NCBI RefSeq assembly: GCF_000722545.1 | Contig: NZ_JNVM01000006.1 | Location: 310,001 to 374,000, forward strand | Source of the DNA: Paenibacillus tyrphae | GTDB taxonomy: Bacteria > Bacillota > Bacilli > Paenibacillales > NBRC-103111 | Direction: 5' to 3' | Length of the DNA: 64,000 nt | In this document: piece after piece, positions 46,192 through 54,864 of the stretch | Layout: each line of letters opens with the position of its first letter | Numbering within the stretch: position 1 is the first letter of the stretch | Program-made: the position numbers and the translations under genes | The notes under the pieces: generated by a model | The model's input: the letters and a program-made list of their open reading frames with translations, nothing else | Database searches by the model: none | Told to the model about the DNA's origin: nothing

Positions 46192-46210
46192 TGATCTGCC
46201 GCCCGGAAAA

Positions 46211-46253
46211 CAAAAATAGACACGTCCCGCGCTCAAACGGTACGTGTCTTTTA
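46211..46253. terminator. Bidirectional terminator after the AGCS symporter gene
   Basis: AGACACGTCCCG and CGGTACGTGTCT pair with one mismatch; T-rich runs lie on both sides (TATTTTTG on the minus strand). Its minus-strand sequence resembles the leader terminator at 43384-43440. Confidence 0.8.
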
Positions 46254-46289
46254 TCCGGTAAATTTTAATATATCGCGCCAATGTTGCTG

Positions 46290-47768
46290 TTATACGTTTT
46301 CCAGTCGCTGCGATTGATGACCGACAGTCAAGCCCGAAGCTTGAGCTTCAGGTGTCCGGGAAACCGGCGGACGGTTCTCCCAGCATTCGACGCCTTCTAA
46401 CCCCTCAATGCTGTCCTTGTAAAACACCGGATCAAGTCCGGCCTTCTTCTGTTTCATGTAGTCCTGCAACGCTGCAAAAGCAATTTTGGACAGCCAAAGG
46501 ATCGCAATCAAGTTAACGATAACCATCAGGCCCATAAATAGATCGGCCAAGTCCCACACCAATTGCACCTTCGCGACCGAACCGAAGACGACCATGGCGA
46601 TCGCGCCGAGCCGGTAGATCAGCAGCCATTTTTTGCTGGTGCTTAAAAATTGAATATTCGTTTCCCCATAATAATAGTTGCCAATGAGCGCACCAAAGGC
46701 AAACAGGAACACAAATATCGCAAGACAGCCGGATGCCCAAGAGCCGATGTGCTCGCTTAATGCCGCTTGGGTCAGCGCAATGCCGCTAAGCTCCGGTTGT
46801 TTGTAGGCATCGGAGAGCAAAATAATAAACGCCGTGCTTGTACAGACGATCAGAGTATCCGTTAATACGCCAAAGGCTTGAATCAGTCCTTGCTTCACCG
46901 GGTGACTTGTGGTTGCCGTTGCGGCGACATTCGGAGCGCTACCCATACCGGCTTCGTTCGAGAATAAGCCCCGCTTCGTTCCGTTCATAAGCGCAGCGCC
47001 GATGGAGCCGCCTGCAATTTGCTGAAATCCGAACGCGTTTTTAACAATAAGCGAAAGCACTTCCGGCATTTTGGTGATGTTGATCAGCACGACAAACAAT
47101 GCAACGCCAATGTACAGTACGGCCAAAATCATAACCTTATATTCAGCCATTTTGGCAATGCGCTTTACACCGCCGAAAATAATGACGGCAAACGCAATGG
47201 TCATAATAATTCCCATCGTCAACCGGTTCGTGCCGAAGGAGTTCTCAAAGGCAATGGTAACCGTATTGGATTGCACGGAATTGAAAATAAAACCGAACGT
47301 AATGGTAATCAAAATGGCGAAGAAAACGCCCATCCAACGCTGTTTCAAGCCTTTCTCCATATAATAGGACGGGCCGCCGCGGAAGCCAAGCTTATCTTTC
47401 GTTTTATAGACCTGCGCCAACGTGCTTTCAACAAAGCTGGATGCCGAACTGATGATGGCAATAATCCACATCCAGAAGACCGCCCCCGGACCGCCTAACG
47501 CTATGGCAATGGCAATCCCCGTAATGTTGCCCGTTCCCACGCGGGCGGCCATCCCAATGGCGAACGCCTGAAAGGGGGAAATATCGTCTTTGGAGGAGCC
47601 GGACTTCCCTTCCTTTAAAACGCGAACCATCTCTTTCAGCATGCGGACCTGCAGGAATTTCAATTTGAACGTGAAATAAAGTCCCGCGGCAACAAGCAGC
47701 ACAATCAATAATTTACCCCAGAAAAATTCGTTGATTTCGCCAACAATACTCTGCAGCAATTCTTGCAT
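46290..47768 (-). CDS. glnT: Alanine/glycine/glutamine:sodium symporter (AGCS family)
   Basis: A 492-aa symporter with about eleven membrane segments and AGCS motifs (AFAIGMAARVGTGNITGIAIAIALGGPGAVFWMW and GLFSNEAGMGSAPNVAATA). It lies 27 bp after glsA, the same order as the Bacillus glsA-glnT pair, so glutamine uptake is the likely role; alanine or glycine transport is also possible. GGGGTGAAGGT precedes the ATG. Confidence 0.85.
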   Translation of the reverse strand: MQELLQSIVGEINEFFWGKLLIVLLVAAGLYFTFKLKFLQVRMLKEMVRVLKEGKSGSSKDDISPFQAFAIGMAARVGTGNITGIAIAIALGGPGAVFWMWIIAIISSASSFVESTLAQVYKTKDKLGFRGGPSYYMEKGLKQRWMGVFFAILITITFGFIFNSVQSNTVTIAFENSFGTNRLTMGIIMTIAFAVIIFGGVKRIAKMAEYKVMILAVLYIGVALFVVLINITKMPEVLSLIVKNAFGFQQIAGGSIGAALMNGTKRGLFSNEAGMGSAPNVAATATTSHPVKQGLIQAFGVLTDTLIVCTSTAFIILLSDAYKQPELSGIALTQAALSEHIGSWASGCLAIFVFLFAFGALIGNYYYGETNIQFLSTSKKWLLIYRLGAIAMVVFGSVAKVQLVWDLADLFMGLMVIVNLIAILWLSKIAFAALQDYMKQKKAGLDPVFYKDSIEGLEGVECWENRPPVSRTPEAQASGLTVGHQSQRLENV

Positions 47769-47795
47769 ACCTTCACCCCATAGTTAATAATATGT

Positions 47796-48787
47796 TTAAA
47801 AAATGCTCAGATCCCAATTTTGCGCAATGTGCTGCAAAAGCTTCACGCCGGCCACGCTATTGCCATGGCCGTCAATCGCCGGCCCGTAAATACCGATGCC
47901 GCAGCCGGCCCGAAACAACGCTTCCGGCCGGCTTCGTGGGGGCACCAGCGCCATAATTCCGCCGGACACTCCGCTCTTTGCCGGCAATCCGACGAACGCG
48001 GCGAATTTCCCCGAGGCATTGTACATGCCGCAAGTGAGCATCAAGCTTTTGGTTAATCTGGCGATGTCCTTGGGAATCAGTTGTTTTTTGGAGACCGGAT
48101 GGCAGCCGTCCAAGGCCAGAATCAATCCGATCATGGCAATGTCTTGAATATCCGTTTCGATCGAGCATTGCTTAAAATACACTTCCAAAGCATGCTCAAC
48201 CTCCACCTCCAAATAGCCTGTCTCGCTCAAATAGTAGGCCAAAGCCCGATTGCGGTGACCCGTTTTGCACTCGGATTGAAATACTTCTTCATTCACCGTC
48301 GGACGTTTGCCCAGCATGTTTTCCAGCAGGCTGCAAAAAGAATCCATCTTCCGCTGCGGCGATTCGCCGGGAAGCAGAGAAGCTATGGTAATGGCGCCGG
48401 CGTTTATCATCGGATTAAACGGCTTCCCCGGCTTATGCAGCTCCAACCGAAGCATCGAGTTGAAAGGATTCCAGTCGGCTCTAGATCAACCCTCTCCAAG
48501 ACGTAGGGAATGCCCCGATGCAGACAGGCCGCGATAAAGCTGATCACTTTGGAGATGCTTTGCATCGTGAAAGAAACGCTGGAATCGCCCGAAGTGGCGG
48601 CGATCCCTTCCGGCCCTGCGATACAGATGCCCAAATGGGACGGATTGGCTCTTGCCAATGCGGGAATATATGCCGCACATTGCCCTTCCGCAGCAAAAGA
48701 GCGGTAATGGTTCACCCATTCATCCAGGCGATCCAAGTGTTGGCGCTCCGTTTGAGCTTCATACGATCTTGCGATATCTCCAATCAT
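47796..48787 (-). pseudogene. glsA: Glutaminase with a one-base frameshift
   Basis: Two adjacent frames together encode a full-length serine-dependent glutaminase of about 330 aa that turns glutamine into glutamate and ammonia. The first part (48787 to about 48468) holds the catalytic motif FTMQSISKVISFIAA and ends VDLEPTG; the family's next residues, DPFNSMLRLELHKPGKPFNPMINAGAI, continue in the other frame. A single missing base near 48468-48472 explains the break. The second frame is open to the end and includes ALAYYLSETGYLE and TCGMYNASGKFAAFVGLPAKSGVSGGI. GGGG lies 8 nt before the ATG at 48787. Unless this is a sequencing error, no full-length enzyme is made. Confidence 0.85.
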
Positions 48788-49225
48788 ATGCATTTCCCCG
48801 TTCCAACTGTGGCTTATATGCGAAAACGCTTTCAACGTTTTTTCAAAACTGTGATTTATTTTACTTTTCGCACTACAAAATAAAACGGGAAACTACAGCG
48901 CACGATAAATTATCTTTTGGGAGGGGAGGAAAAGTTTTCAATGCCGGAATGTATCGAAGGCGTTCATCCGCACTAAACAGGGGACATTGTGACAGAGGAA
49001 TGGGAAGAGAAGCAGACAATCCAGGTACGACAAATAGACGCAGTCCGCTCCTCGCGAATGCGCCTATCTTTTAAATTGAAAACCTATACATTTACATTTT
49101 TGAGCTTTTTCGGGGTATAATAGATTTCAATAAGTACACAAGCCATGCAAGAAGGATATTTGACACCGTGTAGCGCCAAGGAATAATCGCAAGCTGATTC
49201 TCTCATTCCAAGGAGGAGCCGTCCC
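48788..49225. other. Intergenic region upstream of glsA and the small membrane gene
   Basis: No further gene is supported. The glsA end is AT-rich; the other end carries the promoter of the 32-aa gene and an extra TATAAT at about 49116-49121. Confidence 0.4.
49160..49187 (+). promoter_or_regulatory. Promoter of the 32-aa membrane peptide gene
   Basis: TTGACA and AATAAT are 16 bp apart, about 40 bp before the start codon. Confidence 0.55.
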
Positions 49226-49324
49226 ATGTCAGACTATCAAATCCGCTTATTGAAAGCGTTCTCCCTGCTGCTGTTTCTTCTATTAGTAATGGGGATCGAA
49301 TATTACACCCAGCTTCACGGTTGA
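49226..49324 (+). CDS. 32-aa single-helix membrane peptide
   Basis: A short gene encoding a peptide with a basic N-terminus (SDYQIRLLKAF), one membrane helix (SLLLFLLLVMGIEYY) and a short tail. AAGGAGGAGCC precedes the ATG and a consensus promoter lies upstream. Its last 10 bp overlap the 3' end of sdaAA on the other strand. No family recognised. Confidence 0.55.
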   Translation: MSDYQIRLLKAFSLLLFLLLVMGIEYYTQLHG

Positions 49325-50232
49325 ACAGGCTCCTTCTGCTCGTCTGTCCCGCTTCGCTTACGGTCGCGGAGCTGCTCCGTCAGCTTCCGTCCCGTCGGCG
49401 TCTGCGCCAGTCCGCCAAGCGCCGTCTCCCGATGCTCGCGCGGCATCGCCCGGCCGACCGACAGCATGACGCCGATCACTTCGTCCGACGGAATGACGCT
49501 GCGCACGCCGGCCAGCGCCATGTCGGCAGCGGCGAGCGCATTAACGGCGCCGAGCCCGTTGCGCACGATGCATGGAATTTCCACGAGTCCAGCAACCGGA
49601 TCGCAGATGAGGCCGAGCGTATTTTTCAGCGCCAAGCCGACCGCATGCATCGCCTGTTCCGGGCTGCCGCCGCGCATTTCGACCAGCGCGCCCGCCGCCA
49701 TCCCGATGGCGGAGCCGACCTCGGCCTGGCAGCCGCCCTCCGCGCCGGAAATGGACGAGTTGTTGGCGATGACATATCCAATCGCTCCCGCGCAAAACAG
49801 TCCTTCAACCAGCTTCTCGTCCGGCCAGCCGAACCGCTCCTGCGAGCTGACGAATACGCCGGGGATAATGCCGCAGGAGCCCGCCGTCGGCGTCGCCACC
49901 ACGCGGCCCATCGAAGCGTTCACTTCCGATACGGCAAGCGCATAAGCCATTGCCGTGCACGCTTCCCCGCCGGAGGAAGGATCGCCGCTCGCCGCGAAGG
50001 AAGCGACCCGACTGGCGTCGCCGCCCGTCAGTCCGCTCCGCGAAGCCGTTGGCTGTTCGATACCTCGCCGCACCGCTTCTTTCATCGTTTGGTAATACTC
50101 TGCCATCTGGCGGATGACCTTCTCCCTCGTCTCGCCGGTTTCTTTCACCTGCTCCTCAATCATGAGGCGTGCGACCGTCGTCGATTCCGAGCGGCATAGT
50201 TCGGCCAGCTGCCGCAGCGTTTGAAATCTCAT
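49315..50232 (-). CDS. sdaAA: L-serine ammonia-lyase, iron-sulfur-dependent, alpha subunit
   Basis: A 305-aa subunit of the enzyme that deaminates L-serine to pyruvate and ammonia. Family stretches include SGLTGGDASRV, PTAGSCGIIPGVF and GLICDPVAGLVEIPCIVRNGLGAVNAL with conserved cysteines for the 4Fe-4S cluster. The ATG overlaps the sdaAB stop (ATGA). It is the last gene of the riboswitch-controlled gcvH-sdaAB-sdaAA operon, so its expression should rise with glycine. Confidence 0.92.
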   Translation of the reverse strand: MRFQTLRQLAELCRSESTTVARLMIEEQVKETGETREKVIRQMAEYYQTMKEAVRRGIEQPTASRSGLTGGDASRVASFAASGDPSSGGEACTAMAYALAVSEVNASMGRVVATPTAGSCGIIPGVFVSSQERFGWPDEKLVEGLFCAGAIGYVIANNSSISGAEGGCQAEVGSAIGMAAGALVEMRGGSPEQAMHAVGLALKNTLGLICDPVAGLVEIPCIVRNGLGAVNALAAADMALAGVRSVIPSDEVIGVMLSVGRAMPREHRETALGGLAQTPTGRKLTEQLRDRKRSGTDEQKEPVQP

Positions 50233-50912
50233 GCTCTTCCGCTCCTTTGTGCCAAATCGATGATCGTCGCGTCCGTCACGTCCGGCAGCAGGCGAATGGA
50301 CTCCAGCATGCCCTCCGGCGGAGCCGAATCCATCTCGATAACCGTCATCGCTTCGCCTTGACGACCCTTGCGGTCGACATCCATAAACCCGATATTGACT
50401 CCCGCCTCGCTGACGACCTTCGTAATCGAGGCGAGAATTCCCGTACGGTCCGAATGCTTAATCACCAGCATCGGGTATTGCCCTGTGCAGCTGACATCAA
50501 AGCCGTTCAGCGAATGAATCTCAATATTGCCCCCGCCGATGGAAGCGCCCAATACCTCCGCATAGCGATCGCCCGCCCATAGCTCGATTTTGGCCGAGTT
50601 CGGATGAGGCGCGGCTCCGGTACTCGGCTCGAACGTAATCTCCATGCCGAGCGCCCGGGCTTCCTCCAGCACATGCGGAATGCGGGGATCGTCCGTATCG
50701 TAGTCGAGCAGCCCTCCGGCGATTGCCAGATCCGTGCCGTGGCCCCAGTACGTCTCCGCGAACGATTCGTACAGGAGCACGCGGGCCTTTTCCGGCATGC
50801 AGCCGAGCAGCTGCCGCGCCACACGGCCGATGCGAACCGCACCGGCCGTGTGGGAGCTGGACGGACCGACCATCGCCGGTCCGATAATCGTAAATACATG
50901 CTTAAAGCGCAT
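50229..50912 (-). CDS. sdaAB: L-serine ammonia-lyase, iron-sulfur-dependent, beta subunit
   Basis: A 227-aa subunit with the N-terminal motif IIGPAMVGPSSSHTAGAVRIG and a C-terminal ACT-type domain (MLVIKHSDRTGILASITKVVSEAGVNIGFMDV) that may bind serine as an allosteric ligand. It follows gcvH by 80 bp and is translationally coupled to sdaAA. Confidence 0.92.
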   Translation of the reverse strand: MRFKHVFTIIGPAMVGPSSSHTAGAVRIGRVARQLLGCMPEKARVLLYESFAETYWGHGTDLAIAGGLLDYDTDDPRIPHVLEEARALGMEITFEPSTGAAPHPNSAKIELWAGDRYAEVLGASIGGGNIEIHSLNGFDVSCTGQYPMLVIKHSDRTGILASITKVVSEAGVNIGFMDVDRKGRQGEAMTVIEMDSAPPEGMLESIRLLPDVTDATIIDLAQRSGRA

Positions 50913-50992
50913 TGGACATACCTTCTTTCAACGGTTCGTCCGCTTTGACCGCCGGTTTTTGTTCAAACGATTCTGCCCGCTTTGCCGGTTGG

Positions 50993-51391
50993 TTAGTCCT
51001 GGCTTGCGACGAATTCGCCGTAGGCTTCGGCGGTAAGCAAGCTCTCCAGCGCTTGGCCGATCTCCCCGTCGATTTCCACTTCCACGATCCAACCGGCTCC
51101 GTACGGCTCGCCGTTGACCAGCTCCGGCGAATCGAGCAGCGCTTCGTTCACCTTCGTCACCGTCCCCGCGACCGGGCTGAACAGATCGGATACCGTCTTG
51201 ACGGATTCGATGGTCCCCATCGGCGCATGCGCCTCCAGCTTGGCCCCGAGCTTCGGCAGCTCAACGAACACAATGTCCCCAAGCTGATGCTGGGCAAAAT
51301 CCGTAATGCCGATCCGCACGGACGTCGCCCCGATCTTTTCAGCCCATTCATGCTCTTCCGTATAACGCAATCCCGCTTTCACTTCACTCAT
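50993..51391 (-). CDS. gcvH: Glycine cleavage system H protein
   Basis: A 132-aa lipoyl carrier that shuttles the aminomethyl group between the P, T and L proteins. The lipoylation site is K65 in GTIESVKTVSDLFSPV. AAGGGTG lies 6 nt before the ATG at 51391; the long reading to 51646 crosses the riboswitch terminator and is not coding. It is the first gene of an operon with sdaAB and sdaAA, split from gcvT-gcvPA-gcvPB on the other side of the double riboswitch. Confidence 0.95.
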   Translation of the reverse strand: MSEVKAGLRYTEEHEWAEKIGATSVRIGITDFAQHQLGDIVFVELPKLGAKLEAHAPMGTIESVKTVSDLFSPVAGTVTKVNEALLDSPELVNGEPYGAGWIVEVEIDGEIGQALESLLTAEAYGEFVASQD

Positions 51392-51642
51392 CGTCAGCAC
51401 CCTTTTCTCCTGGAATAAATAGATCCCTATCGCTTGAAAACGCGGGCAGCAGCATGACGGCAGCTCTGCCCTATCGTGTTTCCGCTCCGCCTTGCTTGCC
51501 GTCCGGCAAAGCGGCTTGCTTTCCCTTAGCGTATCCGCCAATACCGGCGCTTTATCCGTGTCTGCCGAAATGCCAGCCGCGCCATGACCGGGTGAAGCGC
51601 TTCCACTCAGATTGTCCGGCTGCGTCTGCTTGCCCGCAGACG

Positions 51643-51686
51643 CCAAAAAAGGACAGGAAAAGGCATCTCGCCTTGTTCTCTGTCCT
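51643..51686 (-). terminator. Expression-platform terminator of the gcvH riboswitch
   Basis: On the minus strand AGGACAG and CTGTCCT form the stem, followed by six T, directly after the second glycine aptamer. Confidence 0.85.
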
Positions 51687-51880
51687 GGGTACCTGAGAGT
51701 TTAGGGCCGCTCGTCGCGCCGTTACCCCTTTGGTGGCTTACGCTCTCTCCAGAGGCGCGTCGGATGGCGGTACGTTTACCTGAGAGATTAATCGCCATTC
51801 GGCAGGTTTGGCGACTTGCTCCTTCGGTGCCTTGCGCGGGCTTATCGCAGCCGCTCCGGTCTCTCCCAACCATCGTCATT
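51687..51880 (-). ncRNA. Tandem glycine riboswitch controlling gcvH-sdaAB-sdaAA
   Basis: Two aptamers in a row on the minus strand. The first has GGTTGGGAGAGACC, GCACCGAAGGAGCAAG and AATCTCTCAGGTAAACG; the second has CCTCTGGAGAGAG, GCCACCAAAGGGGTAAC and AACTCTCAGGTACC. These are the standard gcvT-type elements. It is followed by a terminator and then gcvH. Glycine binding should prevent termination and switch the operon on. Confidence 0.92.
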
Positions 51881-51902
51881 CGCTGTATTCACATCTCCTT
51901 CA

Positions 51903-51931
51903 AGAGTAATTCAACCGGATAGGGATGTCAA
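51903..51931 (-). promoter_or_regulatory. Promoter of the gcvH riboswitch operon
   Basis: On the minus strand TTGACA and TACTCT are 17 bp apart, immediately before the first aptamer. Confidence 0.6.
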
Positions 51932-51965
51932 GAATCCGCATCAAAATCTTGCCTAACGTTTGCGG

Positions 51966-51995
51966 TTGACACAGGCCTGCTCTTTAGAGTATTAA
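51966..51995 (+). promoter_or_regulatory. Promoter of the gcvT riboswitch operon
   Basis: TTGACA and TATTAA are 18 bp apart, just before the plus-strand riboswitch. The two divergent promoters are about 35 bp apart. Confidence 0.6.
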
Positions 51996-52024
51996 TGAAT
52001 ATAGAGCTATACAACCGAATAACG

Positions 52025-52249
52025 CGGATGAACGTAAAGGGAGAGATTACCGGAACGTACGGTAGCGCCGAAGGAGTAAGCCCGTCGAGCCGGGTGAATC
52101 TCTCAGGCAAAAGGACCTTTACCGGACGCACCTCTGGAGAGTACCCTCCTTGCTTTAAGCAAGCTCAGGGTCACCCAAGGGGAAACTTGTACGGCCGCTT
52201 CCATCCCGGAAGACGGCGGCAAGGTAACTCTCAGGTACAAAGGACAGAG
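52025..52249 (+). ncRNA. Tandem glycine riboswitch controlling gcvT-gcvPA-gcvPB
   Basis: Two glycine aptamers in a row: GGGAGAGATTACCGG, GCGCCGAAGGAGTAAG and AATCTCTCAGGCAAAAGGAC, then CCTCTGGAGAGTACC, TCACCCAAGGGGAAAC and AACTCTCAGGTACAAAGGAC. The order and motifs are those of the gcvT class. It is followed by a terminator and then gcvT, so glycine should turn on the cleavage system. Confidence 0.94.
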
Positions 52250-52250
52250 C

Positions 52251-52313
52251 GAAAGGACAGCGCAGGCATGCGATTTTGGCATGCTTGTCTGCCTTTTCGT
52301 CCTGTCCTTTTTT
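52251..52313 (+). terminator. Expression-platform terminator of the gcvT riboswitch
   Basis: AAAGGACAG and CTGTCCTTT close a long stem with an inner GCATGC/GCATGC hairpin, followed by a T run, about 45 bp before the gcvT start. Confidence 0.85.
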
Positions 52314-52359
52314 GGCTTGAAGCGCATTGCAATCCCATACCACAACCGAGGTGATTCAA

Positions 52360-53469
52360 TTGAATCCGTCATTGAAAAGAACGCCGCTATTCCCTTTATA
52401 TGCCGAGTTCCCCGGTGTCCGCTGCATCGACTTCGGCGGCTGGGAGCTGCCGGTCCAATTCACCGGCATCGGGCGCGAGCACGAAGCGGTACGGCAGCAG
52501 GCCGGCCTGTTCGACGTATCTCACATGGGCGAATTTCTCGTGACCGGCACCTTCGCGGAGGCGTTCCTCCAGCGAGTCACGACGAATGATGTCTCGCGGC
52601 TTGCCGACGGCCAAGCGCAGTATACGCTGATGTGCTATGAGGACGGGGGCGTCGTCGACGATCTGCTCGTCTACCGGCTGTCGGCCGATCAATTTATGCT
52701 CGTCGTCAACGCCTCCAATATCGACAAGGACTTCCGCTGGCTGGAATCGCACCTGCTTGGCGATGTCTCCTTGGAGAACAAGTCGGATTCAACGGCGCTC
52801 CTGGCGCTGCAAGGTCCGAACGCGCAAGCGATTGCCGCCCGCGTCACAGACGCTGATTTGAATGCGCTCTCACCTTTCCATTTTATTCCTGAATCCAAGG
52901 TATGCGGCGTTTCCGCGCTCGTCTCCCGCTCCGGCTACACCGGTGAAGACGGCTTCGAGTTTTATGTCGCCGCAGACGACGCCCCCACGCTGTGGAAAGG
53001 ACTGATGGAAGCGGGCGAACCGCTCGGCCTGACGCCTGCCGGACTCGGCGCGCGGGATACGCTGCGGTTTGAGGCCAAGCTGCCGCTGTACGGGCAGGAG
53101 CTTTCCGACAAAATTACGCCGCTGGAGGCGGGCCTCGGCTTCTTCGTCAAGCTGACGAAGGAAGACTTTATCGGCCGGGACACGCTGCTCCGCCAGAAGG
53201 AAGAAGGCGTGCCTCGCAAGCTCGTCGGCATTGAGATGATCGACCGCGGAATCCCTCGCTCCCACTATCCCGTCTATGCCGGCGACCGGCAGATCGGCGA
53301 AGTGACCACCGGGACGCAGTCTCCTACGCTTAAGCGAAATCTCGGTCTGGCGCTGGTTCAAGCGGAATATGGCGAGCTGGGCACCGAAGTGGAAGTGGAA
53401 ATCCGAGGCAACCGGTTGAAGGCCGTTGTCGTCAAAGCGCCGTTTTATCGGCGAAATGTAAAATCCTAA
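52360..53469 (+). CDS. gcvT: Aminomethyltransferase (glycine cleavage T protein)
   Basis: A 369-aa folate-dependent enzyme that takes the methylene group from the H protein to tetrahydrofolate and releases ammonia. Family motifs: [28 protein letters not shown] and [15 protein letters not shown] start at 52360 with GAGGTG 6 nt upstream. First gene after the riboswitch. Confidence 0.95.
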   Translation: MNPSLKRTPLFPLYAEFPGVRCIDFGGWELPVQFTGIGREHEAVRQQAGLFDVSHMGEFLVTGTFAEAFLQRVTTNDVSRLADGQAQYTLMCYEDGGVVDDLLVYRLSADQFMLVVNASNIDKDFRWLESHLLGDVSLENKSDSTALLALQGPNAQAIAARVTDADLNALSPFHFIPESKVCGVSALVSRSGYTGEDGFEFYVAADDAPTLWKGLMEAGEPLGLTPAGLGARDTLRFEAKLPLYGQELSDKITPLEAGLGFFVKLTKEDFIGRDTLLRQKEEGVPRKLVGIEMIDRGIPRSHYPVYAGDRQIGEVTTGTQSPTLKRNLGLALVQAEYGELGTEVEVEIRGNRLKAVVVKAPFYRRNVKS

Positions 53470-53505
53470 CAGAAGCGAGAACCGACAAGGAGTGAAACCC
53501 ATACG

Positions 53506-54864
53506 ATGAGCGTCAAACACCGGTATTTGCCTATGACCGACCGGGACCGGGCCGATATGCTAAGCACGATCGGCGTCGACTCGGTCGAAGAGCTGTTTCG
53601 AGATATTCCCGAACCGATCCGCTACCGCGGCACGCTTCCGATGTCCGGCGCGCTGGACGAAATCTCGCTGCTGAAGCATATGAAGCAGCTCGCTTCGCGC
53701 AATGCGGATACGAGCCAATACGCCAGCTTTCTGGGCGCGGGACTGTACGATCATCACGTGCCCGTCGTCATCAATCATATGATTTCCCGTTCGGAATTTT
53801 ATACGGCCTATACGCCGTATCAGCCGGAAATCAGCCAAGGGGAGCTGCAGGCGATTTTCGAATTCCAATCGTATATCTGCGAGCTGACCGGCATGAAGGT
53901 CGCCAACGCCAGCATGTACGACGGAGCGACGGCGCTGGCCGAAGCGGGCGCTCTCGCCAGCGGAGCCACGCAGCGGAAGCAGATCGTCATCTCTCGGACC
54001 GTCCATCCCGAAGCGCGCGAAATTATGCGCACGACGGCGCGCGGCCTGAACCTGAGCGTGGTGGAAGTCGACTATGCGGACGGCGTAACCGATCTGGAGC
54101 AGCTGAAAGCCGCGGTGAGCGACGATACCGCCGCCGTCATCGTGCAGTCGCCGAACTTCTTCGGCTGCATTGAGGATCTGGCGGCGATCGAACCGATCGC
54201 TCACAGCCGCAAATCGCTGTTCGTCGTCAGCACGAATCCGATGTCGCTCGGACTGCTGGAAGCGCCAGGCAAGCTTGGCGCAGACATCGTTGTGGGTGAT
54301 GCCCAGCCGCTCGGCATTCATCCGGCGTTCGGCGGCCCAACCTGCGGATTTTTCGCCGTCTCCGAGCCGCTGATGCGCCGCATGCCAGGCCGGATCGTAG
54401 GCCAGACGGTCGACCGCGACGGCAAGCGCGGCTTCGTGCTGACGCTGCAGGCCCGGGAGCAGCACATCCGGCGCGAGAAAGCGACCTCGAACATTTGTTC
54501 GAACCAAGCGCTGCTGGCGCTGTGCGCCTCCGTCTACCTGTCCACGATGGGCAAGGAAGGAATCCGCGAAGTGGCAAGCCTGAATCTGCAGAAATCCCAT
54601 TATGCCGCACGCGAGCTGGCAAAGCTCGAAGGCCCGTCGCTGCCGTTCACGGCGCCTTTCTTCAACGAATTCGTCGTGAGCCTTCCGGCGAACGCGAATA
54701 TCGCAGACTTGAACAAACAGCTGCTGGAAGCCGGATTTATCGGCGGGCTCGATCTGGGCCGCTATTATCCCGAGCTTCAGAACCATATGCTTGTCGCCGT
54801 CACCGAAAAACGGACCAAAGCCGAAATCGACGAATTTGCAGCACGATTGGGGGAACTCGTATGA
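53506..54864 (+). CDS. gcvPA: Glycine dehydrogenase (decarboxylating) subunit 1
   Basis: A 452-aa subunit of the split P protein that decarboxylates glycine and loads the H protein. The N-terminus [19 protein letters not shown] and the region [41 protein letters not shown] are typical. AAGGAGTG precedes the ATG. It overlaps gcvPB by four bases. Confidence 0.95.
   Translation: MSVKHRYLPMTDRDRADMLSTIGVDSVEELFRDIPEPIRYRGTLPMSGALDEISLLKHMKQLASRNADTSQYASFLGAGLYDHHVPVVINHMISRSEFYTAYTPYQPEISQGELQAIFEFQSYICELTGMKVANASMYDGATALAEAGALASGATQRKQIVISRTVHPEAREIMRTTARGLNLSVVEVDYADGVTDLEQLKAAVSDDTAAVIVQSPNFFGCIEDLAAIEPIAHSRKSLFVVSTNPMSLGLLEAPGKLGADIVVGDAQPLGIHPAFGGPTCGFFAVSEPLMRRMPGRIVGQTVDRDGKRGFVLTLQAREQHIRREKATSNICSNQALLALCASVYLSTMGKEGIREVASLNLQKSHYAARELAKLEGPSLPFTAPFFNEFVVSLPANANIADLNKQLLEAGFIGGLDLGRYYPELQNHMLVAVTEKRTKAEIDEFAARLGELV

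Noticed and set aside
51392-51646. N-terminal extension of gcvH by 85 residues
   Set aside because: It crosses the riboswitch terminator and its T run; gcvH homologues start at the ATG at 51391.
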